From: Halicephalobus mephisto | Taxonomy: Eukaryota; Nematoda; Chromadorea; Rhabditida; Panagrolaimidae | Length of the DNA: 63,721 nucleotides | Reading direction: 5' to 3' | Assembly: GCA_009193035.1 (NCBI GenBank) | Contig: SWDT01000190.1 | Span: 1-63,721 of the forward strand | Shown: in pieces, positions 27,601-42,600 of the stretch | Numbering within the stretch: the stretch's first letter is position 1 | Layout of the letters: each line of letters starts with the position of its first letter | The notes under the pieces: model-generated | Databases searched by the model: none | The model's input: the letters and a program-made list of their open reading frames with translations, nothing else | Told to the model about the DNA's origin: nothing | Translations under genes and position numbers: made by a program

Positions 27601-30600
27601 TTTCCATTCGGGACCAATTTGATTAATTTCTTCGTTTTTTTAAATATTAAAACATCAATAAAAATCACGTTGTTTTTCGTTAAATTTTATATTTTTAGAA
27701 TCTTCAGAAGGTCCTTTATATTTTTATGTGTGTTTTTATATAAAAAACAACTAAAAAGAACGTGATTTTTAAGGAAAGAAAAAAAGTTACAAAACATAAA
27801 AATTTCGATCAAAATTTTATTATTTTTCAATAATTTTTATATTTTTAGAATTTTTAAAGAATTTTGTATAATATTATATAAGTTTTCATATATGAAAAAC
27901 ATCGAAAAAAGTAGTTTTTATCAAAATAAAAATCGAAAATTTTAAACATAAAAATTACTGAAAAATAATAAAATTTTAATAAAGATTTTTGTATTTTTAG
28001 AATTTTTAAAGGATTTTGTACAATGTTATATAAGTTTTCATATATGAAAAACATCGAAAAAAGTAGTTTTTATCAAAATAAAAGTCGAAAATTTTAAACA
28101 TAAAAATCCCAATCAAAATTTTATTATTTTTCAATAATTTTTATATTTTTAGAATTTTTAAAGAATTTTATATAATATTACACAAGTTTTCATATATGAA
28201 AACATTGAAAATTAAAAATTTTCGAAAAAATAAAAAAAATTAAACAATTCTTAAACGAAAAATTTTTTTCTTTATTATACGTAAAAAAAATTTGAGAATA
28301 ATTTTCAAAAATGAATCCGGAAATATCGTTTGGATTCTCCAAGACAAATTTTCGAAACTGACGAGGCCAATTAGACACCGAAAAGCAGAAAATATAGTTA
28401 ACGATTCATGTTTATTTTCCACGTCAAAAGCTCAATTTGCACTTTAAAAAGACAAAGAAAAAATTAAAAACCGATTTCAAATTTCTTTTAAAAAAACCTT
28501 TAAAATTAAAAAAAAATAAAATCTTTAAAATTAAAAATCTGAAATTTAAAAAATTTAAAATTTGTAAAATTCCAATTTTGAGTGTTTTTTCGAGAATAAA
28601 GAAATTTTTCAAAAAAAAAAAAATAAACAGAAATTTTTTTTGAAAAAAAAAACAGAAATTTTTCGAAAAAAAAATTAAACAGAAATTTTTTTTCGAAAAA
28701 AAAAAACAGAAATTTTTCGAAAAAAATAAATTAAACAGAAATTTTTTTTGAAAAAAATAAATAAAACAGAAATTTTTTTCGAAAAAAAAACAGAAATTTT
28801 TCGAAAAAAATAAATAAAACAGAAATTTTTTTTGAAAAAAATAAATAAAATAGAAATTTTTTTCGAAAAAAATAAATAAAACAGAAATTTTTTTGACAGC
28901 ATAGATGCAAACTGACGGAAAGGCACTGAGAGATCCCGGGTGTACTTTTGTTTTTCCTGTCCGTCGAATTGAACGAGAATGTTGCTTTAAAAAAACAAAA
29001 TCCAAAAGTACAATCAGTCGATTTTTGTTTTGTCCTTAGTGCACTTTTATTCCGTGTACATAAGAACAGCCTTTCAGCCGAGAAAATGTTTCAAAATAAT
29101 CATACTATTTCTTAAAAATAAAAATATTTGACAATTTCAAAAACAAGGTCTCAAAATTTTTTAAAATTTTCCATTCAGGACCAAAAATTTCAAAATTTTC
29201 CACTCGGGACCAAAAATTTAAAATTTTCCACTCGAAACCACATTTTTTAAAATTTTCCACTCGAGATCAAATTTTTTAAATTTTCCACTCGGGACCAGGT
29301 TTTTTAAATTTTCCATTCAGGACCAAATTTTTTAAATTTTCCACTCGAGATCAAATTTTTTAAATTTTCCATTCAGGACCAAATTTTTTAAATTTTCCAT
29401 TTAGGACCAAAATTCTAAAATTTTCCACTCGAGACTAAATTTTTAAAAATTTTCCATTCAGGACCAAATTTTCCACTGGGGACCAAAAATAGAAATCTTA
29501 CGTTTAATTGATTCTAAAAATATCAAAAGTTTACATAGTACTCTCTAGCTTGGTCTGAAAACCGTAAACAAGAAAATTCGCCGCTTTGCTTCGAAAAATT
29601 ACAAAAACAAATAAACTAGGACTCAATGGGTTTAAGTGAAGTTCTGAATTTGTCATTGCCCCAGGGGCTTTTGCAGAAAATCCAATATTGACTGCATTTG
29701 TGACTGAAATCAGAACAACCCCTCTGGCAAATTCAGATGGTCACAAAGGTTGAACATTTTACAAAAAAATAAAAATAAAAAAAAATAAAAATAAAAAAAA
29801 AATAAAAAAATAAAAATCAAACAATCAATCTTTCGTCGATTTCACACTGATCACAGTGTCCAAAATAAAAAGTTTTTTTCGCAAAAAAAATTAGAGTACT
29901 TTAAAAACGAAAAAACTTGTTCAAAACACAAAGGAGCCTGAGGGTACAATTTCCAAACATTTCTATTTTCAAAATTTTTTTAAATTTAAAATTTAAAATT
30001 TTTAAAATTTTCAAAATTTTTTGATTTTTTTTATTTTTAAAATTTTTTTTATTTTTAAATTTTTTTATAATCTCACCACGAAAAATCGTTGTTTCTTTCT
30101 TTGACCACGAGTTTGGTTATTTGTTCCTTAAAGTACAAATTAAAATACTATTAAAATTAAAATCCACAGAATACAAAATGTAAAAGTGTACAAACTACAA
30201 TATTGCCTATGATTGTTTTAATTTTTGCTGGATTAAGAAGTTCAAAATAAAGAAAAAAAGAAAAAAAAATTAAATTATTTTTCATAAATTAAAAAAAAAT
30301 TAAAATTATAAAAATTTTTGAAAATTTAATAATTTTGAAAATTTAATATTTTTGAAAATTTAATAATTTTAAAATTTTTGAAAATTTAATAATTTTAAGA
30401 ATTTTTGAAAATTAAAAAAATTTTTTTTCGATAATCTTGGATTTTGAATACTGTAGGCTGTGAAGAGGCCCACGCTTCCTGTTGAGTTAGGTCAACGGGG
30501 GAGTTCTCCGAAATAAGTTTAACATACAGTAAACAAGTCTCTAATACTACTACAAAACATCGAACACAATTTCAATTACAAAATACATATTGTACTGAGC

Positions 30601-33600
30601 TTTGATCAACTATCAAGTTGATTACGGTATGAAATTTCTATTTCCTTTTAAAAATATGCGAAATTTTATATTTGCACTTAAAAAATAAGCGAAAATTTTT
30701 ATTTCCTTTTAAAAATAAGCGAAATTTTATATTTTCGCTTAAAAAATAAGCGAAATTTTATATTTTCGCTTAAAAAATAAGTGAAATTTTATATTTTCGC
30801 TTAAAAAATAAGCGAAATTTCTATTTGCACTTAAAAAATAAGCGAAATTTTATATTTTCGCTTGGAAATAAGCAACTCCATTTGTTTGCTAATTCTAAAC
30901 TTTGAATTTGATTTACACCTGAGAATAAGCGATTTCGCTTAACGAGTAGCGAAATCACTTTTTTTCGCAAGTTCACTCACGCTTAAAATGAGCAAATTCT
31001 TTTCCTTCAAATGTCGAATTTCACTTATACTCAAGAACGAACAACTTCACTTAAAAATAAGCGACTTCGCTCGAGAATAGGCGATTTTACCCAAAAATAA
31101 GCGACTTCGCTTGAGGGTAAGCGACTTCGCTCGAGAATAGACGACTTCGCTTGAGGGTAAGCGACTTCGCTCGAGAATAGACGACTTCGCTCAAGGGTAA
31201 GCGACTTCGCTCGAGAATAGACGACTTCGCTCAAGGGTAAGCAACTTCGCTCGAGAATAGGCGACTTCGCTCGAGAATAAGTGCTTTCGCTTAGAAACAA
31301 GCGACTTTCTTTGACAGTCAGCGATTTTGCTTCCTTCTTAGATTCCTTTCAGCGTCAAATTCCATTTACATTAAAAATAAACGAACACTCAGTAATCTCC
31401 AGAGATTTCGGAACAGAAGTTGACTTCGCTTCTTTCTTATATTGATTTCACGTAAAGTTGCACTTGCGCCTAAAAATAAGCGAACTAATATAATCATAGA
31501 AATTTTGCGACAAAAGTTGATTTAACGTAACGCGAAAGTAAATTTGTCTTAATCAAATTACGGCAATTTTTAGTCTTGTCCAGTTCTAATTACGTACTAA
31601 AATTATTTCAACAACGTCAAGACCCATTACATATGTAATAATTAAATTCTGCGAAATCAAAGACACAAGGTAGTTTTTTGCCCTTTAGTAGGATTAACTA
31701 AAAATCTTAGTTTTTTTTTAAAAGCCAAAATTATGGAGAAAAATTTTAAGAATTTTATAAATTGCTAAATTTCAGGATTTTAAAAGTTTTTAAAAATTTC
31801 AAAAAATTCGCGTCAGGACCATTTTAAAAAAATAACTTTTAAATTTTCAAAATAGAATAATTCTAATTTTTTTTAGAAATTCGTGTCAGGACCATTTTGA
31901 AAAAAAATAACTTTTAATTTTTTTAGGAATTCGTGTCAGGACCATTTTGAAAAAAAAAATAATTTTTAAATTTTTTAGAAATTCGTGTCAGGACCATTTA
32001 AAAAAAATAACTTTCAATTTTTTTAGAAATTCTCGTCAGGACCATTTTGAAAAAAAATAATTTTTAAATTTTCAAAATAAAATAATTTTACTCGTTTTTA
32101 AGAACTTCAAAACATTCGTCTCGGGACACTTGAATAAACTATAATTTTTGAGTTAATTTTATTTTTAAAAAATTTAATAAAAATATTTTTTATTTTTTAG
32201 AATAATTTTTTTTGAAAATTTTTAATTCTAAAACAATTAAAATTTTTGTATTTAGATTAATTTCTAATTTTTTACAACAATATAAATTTAAAATAAAAAC
32301 AGTTACGTACCAGGACCACACATGGGTGGAAAAATCTCGTGAGAGATTTCTTTTTAATCCCTAGTTTACCATCTTTCCTGACTGATTCAACAGTTATGTG
32401 ACATTTCTGCCCCAGGCATTTATATTTTAATTCTAGAGTTGGAAATAAACAAAATGCATTTATGATAATGGAATCAGATCTATGGATTCTGAATCTGAAA
32501 TCAGAATCAAAAATTAATTTTTAGAATTTAGGATTCTGGATTATATATCACTCATATATCAAAGCTTTATATCATAGGCATTTATATTTTAATTCTAGAG
32601 TTATAATTGAACAAAAAATACCTATAATGATGTAATCAGATTCGTAGATTCTAAATCTGAAATCAGAATCAAAAATTAACTTTTAGAATTTAGGATTCTG
32701 GATTATATATCACTCATATATCAGAGATTTATATCATAAGCATTTAAATCTTAATTCTAGAGTTGGAAATGAACAAAAAGCATTTATGATAATGTAATCA
32801 GATTCGTAGATTCTGAATCTAAAAAGAGAATTAAAAATTAACTTTTGAAATCTAGGATTCTGGATTATATATCACTCATATATCAAAGCTTTATATCATA
32901 GGCATTTATATTCTAATTCTCAGTTATAACGGAGCAAAAAATACTTATAATGATGTAATCATATCCGTAGATTCTGAATCTAAAATCAGAATCAATAGTT
33001 AACTTCTAAATTCTAGGATTCTGAAGACTAATTCTAAATTTTAAGGATATTTGGAATTTTATAACTTTATTTAAAAAATTGAAACTTATCTAAAATAGTT
33101 TTTAAGATACTATATAGCAGATTTGAAGTTATTTAAAATTATTTATTTTTTGATTTTTAAACTAAAGTTGTAAAAATTGGAATGTAAACGTTACATCAGA
33201 GATTCAAGGAATAACAGACAGCAACAGCCATTTTTTCCACTTATATAAAATTCCAAAAGCTGCGAGAATATTGACAAAAACAAAAATTAACAAAATCGAA
33301 GCAAAAAAATGAAAAAATTCAAAGTTTAAAACAAAACAAAAAAAAATAATAATAATACAATAATATACTGTAATTTTTAAAAATATTTTAAATTTTTTTT
33401 AATATTTACTTTTTTAAAAAATTTAAATTTAATTTTTTTTATTATTTTAAATTTATTTTTTAAATTATTTTAAATTTTACTTTTTTTAAGATTTAAATTT
33501 AAATTTAAATTGTTTAAAAATGTTTTAAATTTAAATTTTTTAAAAATATTTTAAATTTTAATTTTTTAAAAATATTTTAAATTTTCATTTCTGTAAAAAA

Positions 33601-36600
33601 TTAGATTTTTTAAAAAGAATATTTTAAAAAAAATTTCTAAAATTTTATCGTCAAGACCGGAAATTAAAATTTATCGTTTACGTGCTTTTTTGAAGGATAA
33701 AATTATAATATTAAAACACAAAATGTTTGTCAAAAAAAATTCAAACATTTTTAACATGATTTATTGAACTTCTGAATTTAGACTAAAAATTGTGAAATTT
33801 TATATTTTTGTGATTTTAGAAAATTATAAAATTATTAAAAAAACAAAAATATTCGGAAATTTCTAAAAATTGTCTCAACACGAATTTTCACAACTTTCCA
33901 GTCAGGACCAAAAACCAAAGTTTTATATTTATTTAATTTTATAAATTATTTTAAAAAACCGAAAATTTCTAAAAATTGTCTCAACACGAATTTTTACAAC
34001 TTTCCAATCAGGACCAAAAACCGAATTTTTATATTTATTTAATTTTGTAAATTATGTTTAAAAAAACCGAAAATTTCTAAAAATTGTCTCAACACGAATT
34101 TTCACAACTTTCCAATCGAGACTAAAAACTAAAAAATTTCCATTTATATACTTGTACAAAGTTCCAAATTAGATTAAGATAAAAAATAAAAAAAAACTGT
34201 TTTCATACAAATTTTTAGAACTTTCCAATTAAGAGCAAAAACTACAAAATTTTCTATTTTTATATTTTTACAATCTTCTAAACCATGTTATTACAAAAAA
34301 TCTAAAGATGATCTTGATACAAATTTCCGAAATTTTCCACTTGAGAAACAAATTGAGAACTTTTTATTTTTACAGTATTCTAAATTATATAATAATAAAC
34401 AATCTAAAAATTATTTCAATATGAATTTCAAAACTTTCCAGTTAGGAAAAAAAATTAAAAAATTTTCGTTTTTACAGTATTCCAAGTTATATGATAATAA
34501 AAAAACTTAAAAATTGTCCCGACACGACTTTTGAAATCTTTTACTTTTACAGTATTCTAAATTATATAATAATAAAATTGTTTTAATATGAATTTCAAAA
34601 CTTTCCAGTTAGGAAAAAAAATTTAAAAATTTTCGTTTTTACAGTATTCCAAGTTATATGATAATAATAAAATTTAAAAATTGTCCCGACACGAATTTTA
34701 AACTTTTTTACTTTTACAGTATTCTAAATTATATAATAATAAACAATCTAAAAATTATTTCAATATGAATTTCAAAACTTTCCAGTTAGGAAAAAAATTA
34801 AAAAATTTTCGTTTTTACAGTATTCTAAATTATATAATAATAATAAAATTTAAAAATTGTCCCGACACGAATTTTAAACTTTTTTATTTTTACAGTATTC
34901 TAAATTATATAATAATAAACAATCTAAAAATTATTTCAATATGAATTTCAAAACTTTCCAGTTAGAAAAAAATTTAAAAATTTTCACTTTTACAGTATTC
35001 CAAGTTATATGATAATAAAAAAACTTTGAAATTGTCCCGACACGACTTTTGAAATTTTTTACTTTTACAGTGTTCTAAATTATATAATAATAAACAATCT
35101 AAAAATTATTTCAATACGAATTTCAAAACTTTCCAGTTAGGAAAAAAATTTAAAACTTTTCGTTTTTACAGTATTCCAAGTTATATGATAATAAAAAAAC
35201 TTAAAAATTGTCCCGACACGACTTTTGAAATCTTTTACTTTTACAGTATTCAAAATTATATAATAATAAAATTGTTTCAATACGAATTTTAAAACTTTCC
35301 AGTTAAGACAAAAAACAAAAATTTTCTTATTTTTACAGTATTCTAAATTATATAATAATAATAAAATTTAAAAATTGTCTCAACGCTATTTTTAAAATTT
35401 TTCAATCAAAACAGAAAATTATAAAATTTGGTTTTTACGTAACTCTGGAGAAGTCCAAAAATACCCATTAAAATCTGGACAATCCTAGGATGTATGATTT
35501 TCGTAATGTTACTCAAGTACTGTAAGACGGAAAATTTACCGAAAACAAACAGATTTTTCGTTTCAGAAGATTATCCACTGAGATTTGGGTTCAATAAAGA
35601 TATCCAAATACATTCCGGGAATTTGATTGTTTTTAGTTTTCGTTCATTTTTCATCTTGTTTACTTCCCAGACCAGGATTAGTTACTGTGGAAGCGTTTAA
35701 ATCCGTTTAGTCACTCAATTACAGAGCTTACTTTGTACTTGGAAAAATTCAGACTTGTTCAATGTCCTTTCTATATTGCCTCTGGCGAGACCAAAACAGA
35801 AAATTCCAAGAAATAAAACCTTTAAAATAACTAACAATCCGTGAAAAATTTATAAAAAAATAAAAATGGATTAGTAGTCTTCCGAAACCAAGGTTACTGC
35901 AGTCTTTTTTTGACAAAATCAATACAACGATGCAGTTAGGAAAAAACATATTTCGGTTTTTATACAAAAAACACAGGTTTTCGATGCGTCACGATTTGAC
36001 GTCCATCCCGAAGGTAAGAAGTCAGCAAATTAAGTTTATTTTTATTTTTTTAAAAACCAGTAGGGATTTCGATTTTTTTAAAATTCAAAATCCAGAAAAT
36101 AAACGTAATTGTTATAAAAAATAATGAAGATTTTAATGTTCTTCTTAAAATTCAGGATTCGTCAGATAAAGTTTTATTTTTTATAAAAAACAAATAAGGA
36201 TTCTGATAGTCTTCCTAAAATTCAGGATTCGCCAGATAAAAATTATTGCAATTTCTGCAAAAAAACTATGGAGATTTAGATTTAGTCGAACTTTGGTATC
36301 TGATTTGAGTCCAAACTAAGACTACATGTTCCCTATAAGGATCCTCACTCACAAAAAGAGTACATTACAACAGCTCTAGTCTATCAGATAAATTATATTT
36401 AATAAATTGATACATCAAATATAGTATATTGATATTACACATAATGTATCGATGCATTGAATACAATGTATATGATACATTAAAGTAGTTCTAATATATC
36501 TCATACATTACATACAATACATCGATATGAGCTTAATATATCAACACATTGAATGCAATGTATACAATACATTAAAGTAGTTCTAATATATCTCATACAT

Positions 36601-39600
36601 TACATAAAATACATTCATATGAACGTAATATATCAACACATTGAATGCAATGTATTTGAGACATCAAAACTTTTAATGTATCAATATATTACATACAATA
36701 CATCGATATGAACTTAATGCATCGATATATAAATAATAATGAACCTATACATTACATACCGTGTACCCGTTTCTTGTTTGGAGACTTGTCTAACTTTATA
36801 ATTTGATGAATTGCAGCTATTCTCACGAGAAAGGTTTCAAAATTAGAAACTACTTCCTGGAGCATATCCGAAGGGTCCTTAGAATATATCTAATCAACTC
36901 ACATTTTCGGATTACGATTTTTAAGGTTCCCTGTTATCTAGCGCTTTTGAAATATAATACTGAACTATTAGAAACAAAATAAGCGTTCTTAAATCTTAAA
37001 TCTCTGTAGACCAGTGTAGTTGCGTAAGAGATATGAGACTTCCTCATTTATCCAAACTATAATAAGATTAAGCACAATAATAACCATATATTAATTAACT
37101 AGTCAACACTCAGTCTATCGTCTAGACGAATATGTCCACTGTTTACCACGTAGGATATTTCTCTTCGAAAATGTGCTTTGGTTTGTTCACGCAATAGCCA
37201 ATTGGTACACCTATATAATATTAAATCTTCTCACTGTGTACCTATCTGTCAGGACCACAAACAGACAAAGCAAATAGACCGGAGTTGGTATATAAGGTGA
37301 ATGACAAATATTAAAAAATAGAAATGGAGACGGATGATGGGAAATAACAAGTTCAATACCTTGTTCACGTACTTCTCGGGCTAGTGACCTTCAGAATGAG
37401 GACTTTATTACTTACTTTTTGTAGGGAGTAGTTGGAAGGACAGATTGTGAAATCCCTGCGTAAAAAGTACAGTAACCTTGGAGAACATTTAAGATGAGCA
37501 CTAGATTAAGCTGAGCAGTTAATTAATGCTAACGTAAATCTGTTTAGTCATAGTGTCATCGTGGGCTTTGGTATGTCCCACGCTTTCTTTAAAGCTGGAT
37601 AAACGGAGGAGTCTTCCGGAGTAAGTTGAGCTTAGCATGTAGAAACTTTCAGTGGCAAAATAAAATTTTAAAAATCTCAATTACAAAACACTACTTTGTT
37701 CAATTGTTAATTTTAATACGGAATTTCTATTTGCGCTTAGAAATAAGCGAAATTATCACAACCATCAGCGACTTTGCTTTCTGCAGTTCATTTAAGTCCA
37801 AAAGTCCATCTGCGCTTAGCAATGGGCGAATTCGCTAGACTTTGTAGCGACATTTGATTTCACTTTGCTTTCTGCAGTTCATTTAAGTCCAAAAATCCAT
37901 CTGCGATTAATAATGGGCAAATTCGCTAGACTTTGTAGCGATATTTGATTTCACTGTTCTTTCTTCAGTTCATTTAAGTCCAAAAGTCCATCTGCGCTTA
38001 GTAATGGGCGAATTTGCTAGACTTTGTAGTGACATTTGATTTCACTTTGCTTTCTGCAGTTCATTTAAGTCCAAAAATCCATCTGCGATTAATAATGGGC
38101 AAATTCGCTAGACTTTGTAGCGATATTTGATTTCACTGTTCTTTCATGTCACTTTTGGCATGGAATCCCCTCTTGCGCTTAGAAATAAGCGAACTTATCA
38201 TAATCGTTAAACTTTGTGACGACATTTGGTTTCGTTTTTATAACGCTTGTTATCATGAAGTTCGACGTAGTTTAAGATTTCTTCTAAGACTCAATCGCTG
38301 ATTTACTCTCTCACAACATATTTACCTCATAATAAACAAGTCTTTAGTAGCAATACAAAATAAGAAAAACAACTTCAGTCAAGTGTGCTTTAAATATCGT
38401 TTTTGTACCAGATTATTTTTAATGCGAAGATTTACACTTGCGTTTAAGAAACAGGCGAACTTTGCACTTGCATCTGAAATATAAGCGAAGTTTCTTATTT
38501 GCGCTTAAACATAAGCGAATATTTACACCTGCGCTCGAAATATAAGCGACCTTCCTACTTGTACTTAAGAAATAAAGTGATATTTATATCTGCACCTAAG
38601 AAGTAAGCGAAGTTTCTTATTTGCGCTTAAACATAAGCGAATATTTACACCTACGCTCGAAATATAAGCGAACTTCCTACTTGTACTTAAGAAATAAAGT
38701 GATATTTATATCTGCACCTAAGAAGTAAGCGAAGTTTCTTATTTGCGCTTAAACATAAGCGAATATTTACACCTACGCTCGAAATATAAACGACCTTCCT
38801 ACTTGTACTTAAGAAATAAGGTGATATTTATGTCTTCTCATAAATTAAGGCAAATATTCTCTTTCTAATATGAGATAAACAAACTTTTGTACCTACGTTT
38901 GAACATAAATAAACTTCTTTACTTACGCTCAAAAAACAAGCGAACTTGTCATGATTCGCAAAAATTTCGCGTTTTACGACCTATAGTTCGTCAGAAGACT
39001 ACTAGTCACCATTTTTCAAGTCTATTCTTGTAATTACATTTCTGTCCAAGATAAAAACGAAAATCACTCACAAATATGATGTCCGTAACCACTTGAATCG
39101 AATAGAAATGACATCATGCCAATACAAATGAAAACATGTTTTTTTCGCCAATTCTCTGAATAAGATCAAAATTGAAATCATTCAAAAAATGAAAAGTTTT
39201 TAAATATTTATTTTTAAAAATTTAGAAAATTCATTTTTTTCGATAAATTTAAAAAAATTCATTTTTTAAATAAAATAAAACGAATCTTACGGTAATTCCT
39301 ATCTTGGAGCATTTATTTCTTAGGCTTAATTGGTTTAAATTTTTTAAAAACAATCTTTTTCATTCAAATTTTAAGCTATTTTAAAAATCGAAAAAATTGC
39401 TCAAAAACGAAAAATTAAACTAATGTTACAAAAAAAACGAAGAACTGCCTCAGGGGATTTGATATCGCGAGGGGGGAATTGCCTCAGGGAATTAGATATC
39501 GCGAGGGGGGAATTGTTATAGAAGACCAAATATCATAAAAAAGAACTGCTACAGGGGATTTGATATCGCGAGGGGGAAACTGCCTCAGGGGATTAGATAT

Positions 39601-42600
39601 CATAAGACAAAATTACCTCGGGGAATTAGATATCGCGAGGGGGGAAGTATCATAACAGATTAAATATTAGAAAAAAATGTCCCAGAGGAGAAATTATCAT
39701 AAAGAAGTAAACATCATAAAAGAATGAATTTTATAAGAGAGAAAATATCTCAGGAGAGGAACTGCTATAGGGGATTAAATATCGTGAGGGAGGAATTATC
39801 GTAAAAAATTAAATATGATAAAAAAAAATGTCTCAGGAATCAAGTATTGCGAGGGAGGAACTGCCTCAAGGGATTGAATATCATAAGACAAAACTGTCCC
39901 AAGAGATTAGATATTATAGGGAGGAACTGCCCTAAGGGATTAAATATCATAATGGGAAACTGTCTCAGGGATCAAATATTATAAGAAGAAACTGCCTCAG
40001 GGGATTAGACATCGCAAGGGAGGAATTATCACAGACGAACAAATATCATAAGGAGGAAATGTCTCTCGAGACGAAATATCATAAGGAAAAAATATCTCAA
40101 AGATTGAATATAGTAAGGGAAGAATTGCCTCAGGGGATTGAATATCATAAGGAAAAAATATCTCAGGGATTGAATATAGTAAGGGAGGAATTGCCTCAGG
40201 GGGTTAAATATCATGATAAAGAACTGCCTCGGGGGTTAAATATCATAAGGAAAAAATGTCTCAGGAACCAAATATCGCAAGGGAAGAACTGCCTCAAGGG
40301 ATTGAATATCATAAGAGAGGAACTAACTCGGAGATCAAATACCCCAAAATAAGAAAATTATTAAAGTTCATGAATGTACTTGAAATTTCTTCAAGCCATT
40401 GAAGGATATCCTTGTTGATTTGTTTCTTTTTAAAGTTGTTGAAATTGAAAAAATTAAAGATCCTATTTTTGAATTTTTTGAAACTTCTGAAATGTGCGAA
40501 AAAACCTATTTTTCGGTGGATTTTCCGAATTAGTCACGAAATAAGACTACAGAATACCGTATAAGGTTCCGGAATTTCGTGGAATTCATTAGGTTTTTTT
40601 TAGAATTTTACCAATCTTCATAAATAATAAATTTTGTTTCTTTGGTCCCAACTGGAAAATTTCAAAAATTTATGTCAAGACCGATTATAGTTTTTTATTT
40701 AGAAAATGTTTATTTTTCGTAAAATTATGGTTTTAGAATTTTTCAAATTATAAAATTCTTTGATTTTAATTCCTATTGAAAAAGTTCAAAAATTTCGCGT
40801 CGGGACCATTTTTTCAAAATATCATAATTCTTGGTCCTAACTGGAAAAGCTCAAGAATTTCGCGTCAGGACCATTTTTTCGAAATATCATAATTCTTGGT
40901 CCTAACTGGAAAAGTTCAAGAATTTCGCGTCAGGACCATTTTTTCGAAATATCAATTCTTGATCCTAACTGGAAAAGTTCAAAAATTTCGCGTCAGGACC
41001 ATTTTTTCGAAATATCATAATTCTTGGTCCTAACTGGAAAAGTTCAAAAATTTCGCTTTAGGACCATTTTTTCAAACTATCATGATTCTTGGTCCTAACT
41101 GGAAAAGTTCAAGAATTTCGCGTCAGGACCATTTTTTTTTCAATATACATGAACTTTTGTCTTTTTTTCCAACATCGTGATTTTTTGGAGACATTAGAAA
41201 TTCCTCCCAGAAGCTCCCTGTCTACACTATGGCAGATTTCGATGCGTTTTGGGATTATTGAAAAAATTTTCGGATTTTGTTTTTAAGATTCGACGATTTC
41301 AAACAGTTTTGAATTTTGTTTTGGTCAATTTTCTGGATGTACTTTTTTACCCGGAACTCAATTGGCCATGTCAACTGATTTATTTTCCTCAGGGGATTCT
41401 GGTCAGTACTCCAGGTCCGGAAAGCAAGTTTATTCCAGGTCGATTGACCTTCTGACGGATTTTAAAAGTTGTTTTTCCATAGCAATCACTGGCCATCCGA
41501 TCTCGTGATTTTCAAAATTCCAAAAATTAAAAATTAAATATTTTTGAAATTTTAAAATTAGAATTTACTCAAAATTAAATATTTTCGAAATTTGGATATT
41601 TTAAAATTAGAATTTATTTGAAATTTGGAAATTTTAAAATTAAGTATTTCTGAAATTTGGAAATTAGAATTTATTCAAAATTAAATATTTTTGAAATTCC
41701 AAAAGTTTAAATTTAAATATTTTCGAAATTCCAAAAATTTAAAATTAAATTTATTCAAAATTTTAAATTTTAAAATTTCAAACATCATAAAAATTAATGT
41801 TTTAAAGATCATTAAATTTCAAAAATAATCTAATTTTATTTCTTATTTAAGCCCTCAGGGTCTGATTCTAAATTCATTTTTAATTTATTTAAAAATCGAA
41901 AATTACACATGACCAAAATCGTTAAATTTTGAAAATTGTTTTATTTTTAATTTATGCCCTCAGGCCATAGATCTAAATTTATTCAAAATTAAAAAAAATT
42001 AAAAACCGAAAATTTGAAACATCGTAAAATTTTTTAACTTTTTTTTAAAATCATTAAATTTTGAAAATTGTTTTATTTTTAATTTATGCCCTCAGGCTAT
42101 GGATCTAAATTTATTCAAAATTTAAAAAAATTAAAAACCGAAAATTAAAAACCGAAAATTTGAAACATCGTAAAATTTTTTAACTTTTTTTAAAATCATT
42201 AAATTTTGAAAATTGTTTTATTTTTAATTTATGCCCTCAGGCTATGGATCTAAATTTATTCAAAAATTAAAAACTGAAAATTGCACATGACAAAAAACCC
42301 GCTTTAAATTCTATTTTCAATAAATACAGAAAAGTACAAATGCAATTCTCATGATCTACAGTAAGCCGAGGGATATAAACTGAAATTTCGAAATTTAGGT
42401 GACTTTTGAAATAATAAACTTTTCTCGGTAAACTGCCTAAGTACCATTTTGTACCAGAGTCAGTCTGAGATAAAGTACATTCAGCAATATCTTGTACTTT
42501 TTTAATTTCCATTTTTATTTTTAGAATTTTGATATTTGCTCATTTCGTAATTAACGAAATTACCGTAATCGAATAAATATCAATGAATTTTTTAAAATTA

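Noticed and set aside
28424..29005. 193-codon Phe/Lys-rich minus frame
   Set aside because: It reads a 31-bp AT-rich tandem array.
31031..31300. 89-codon Ser/Arg-rich minus frame
   Set aside because: It is the 42-bp minisatellite of hairpin array 2, a multiple of three.
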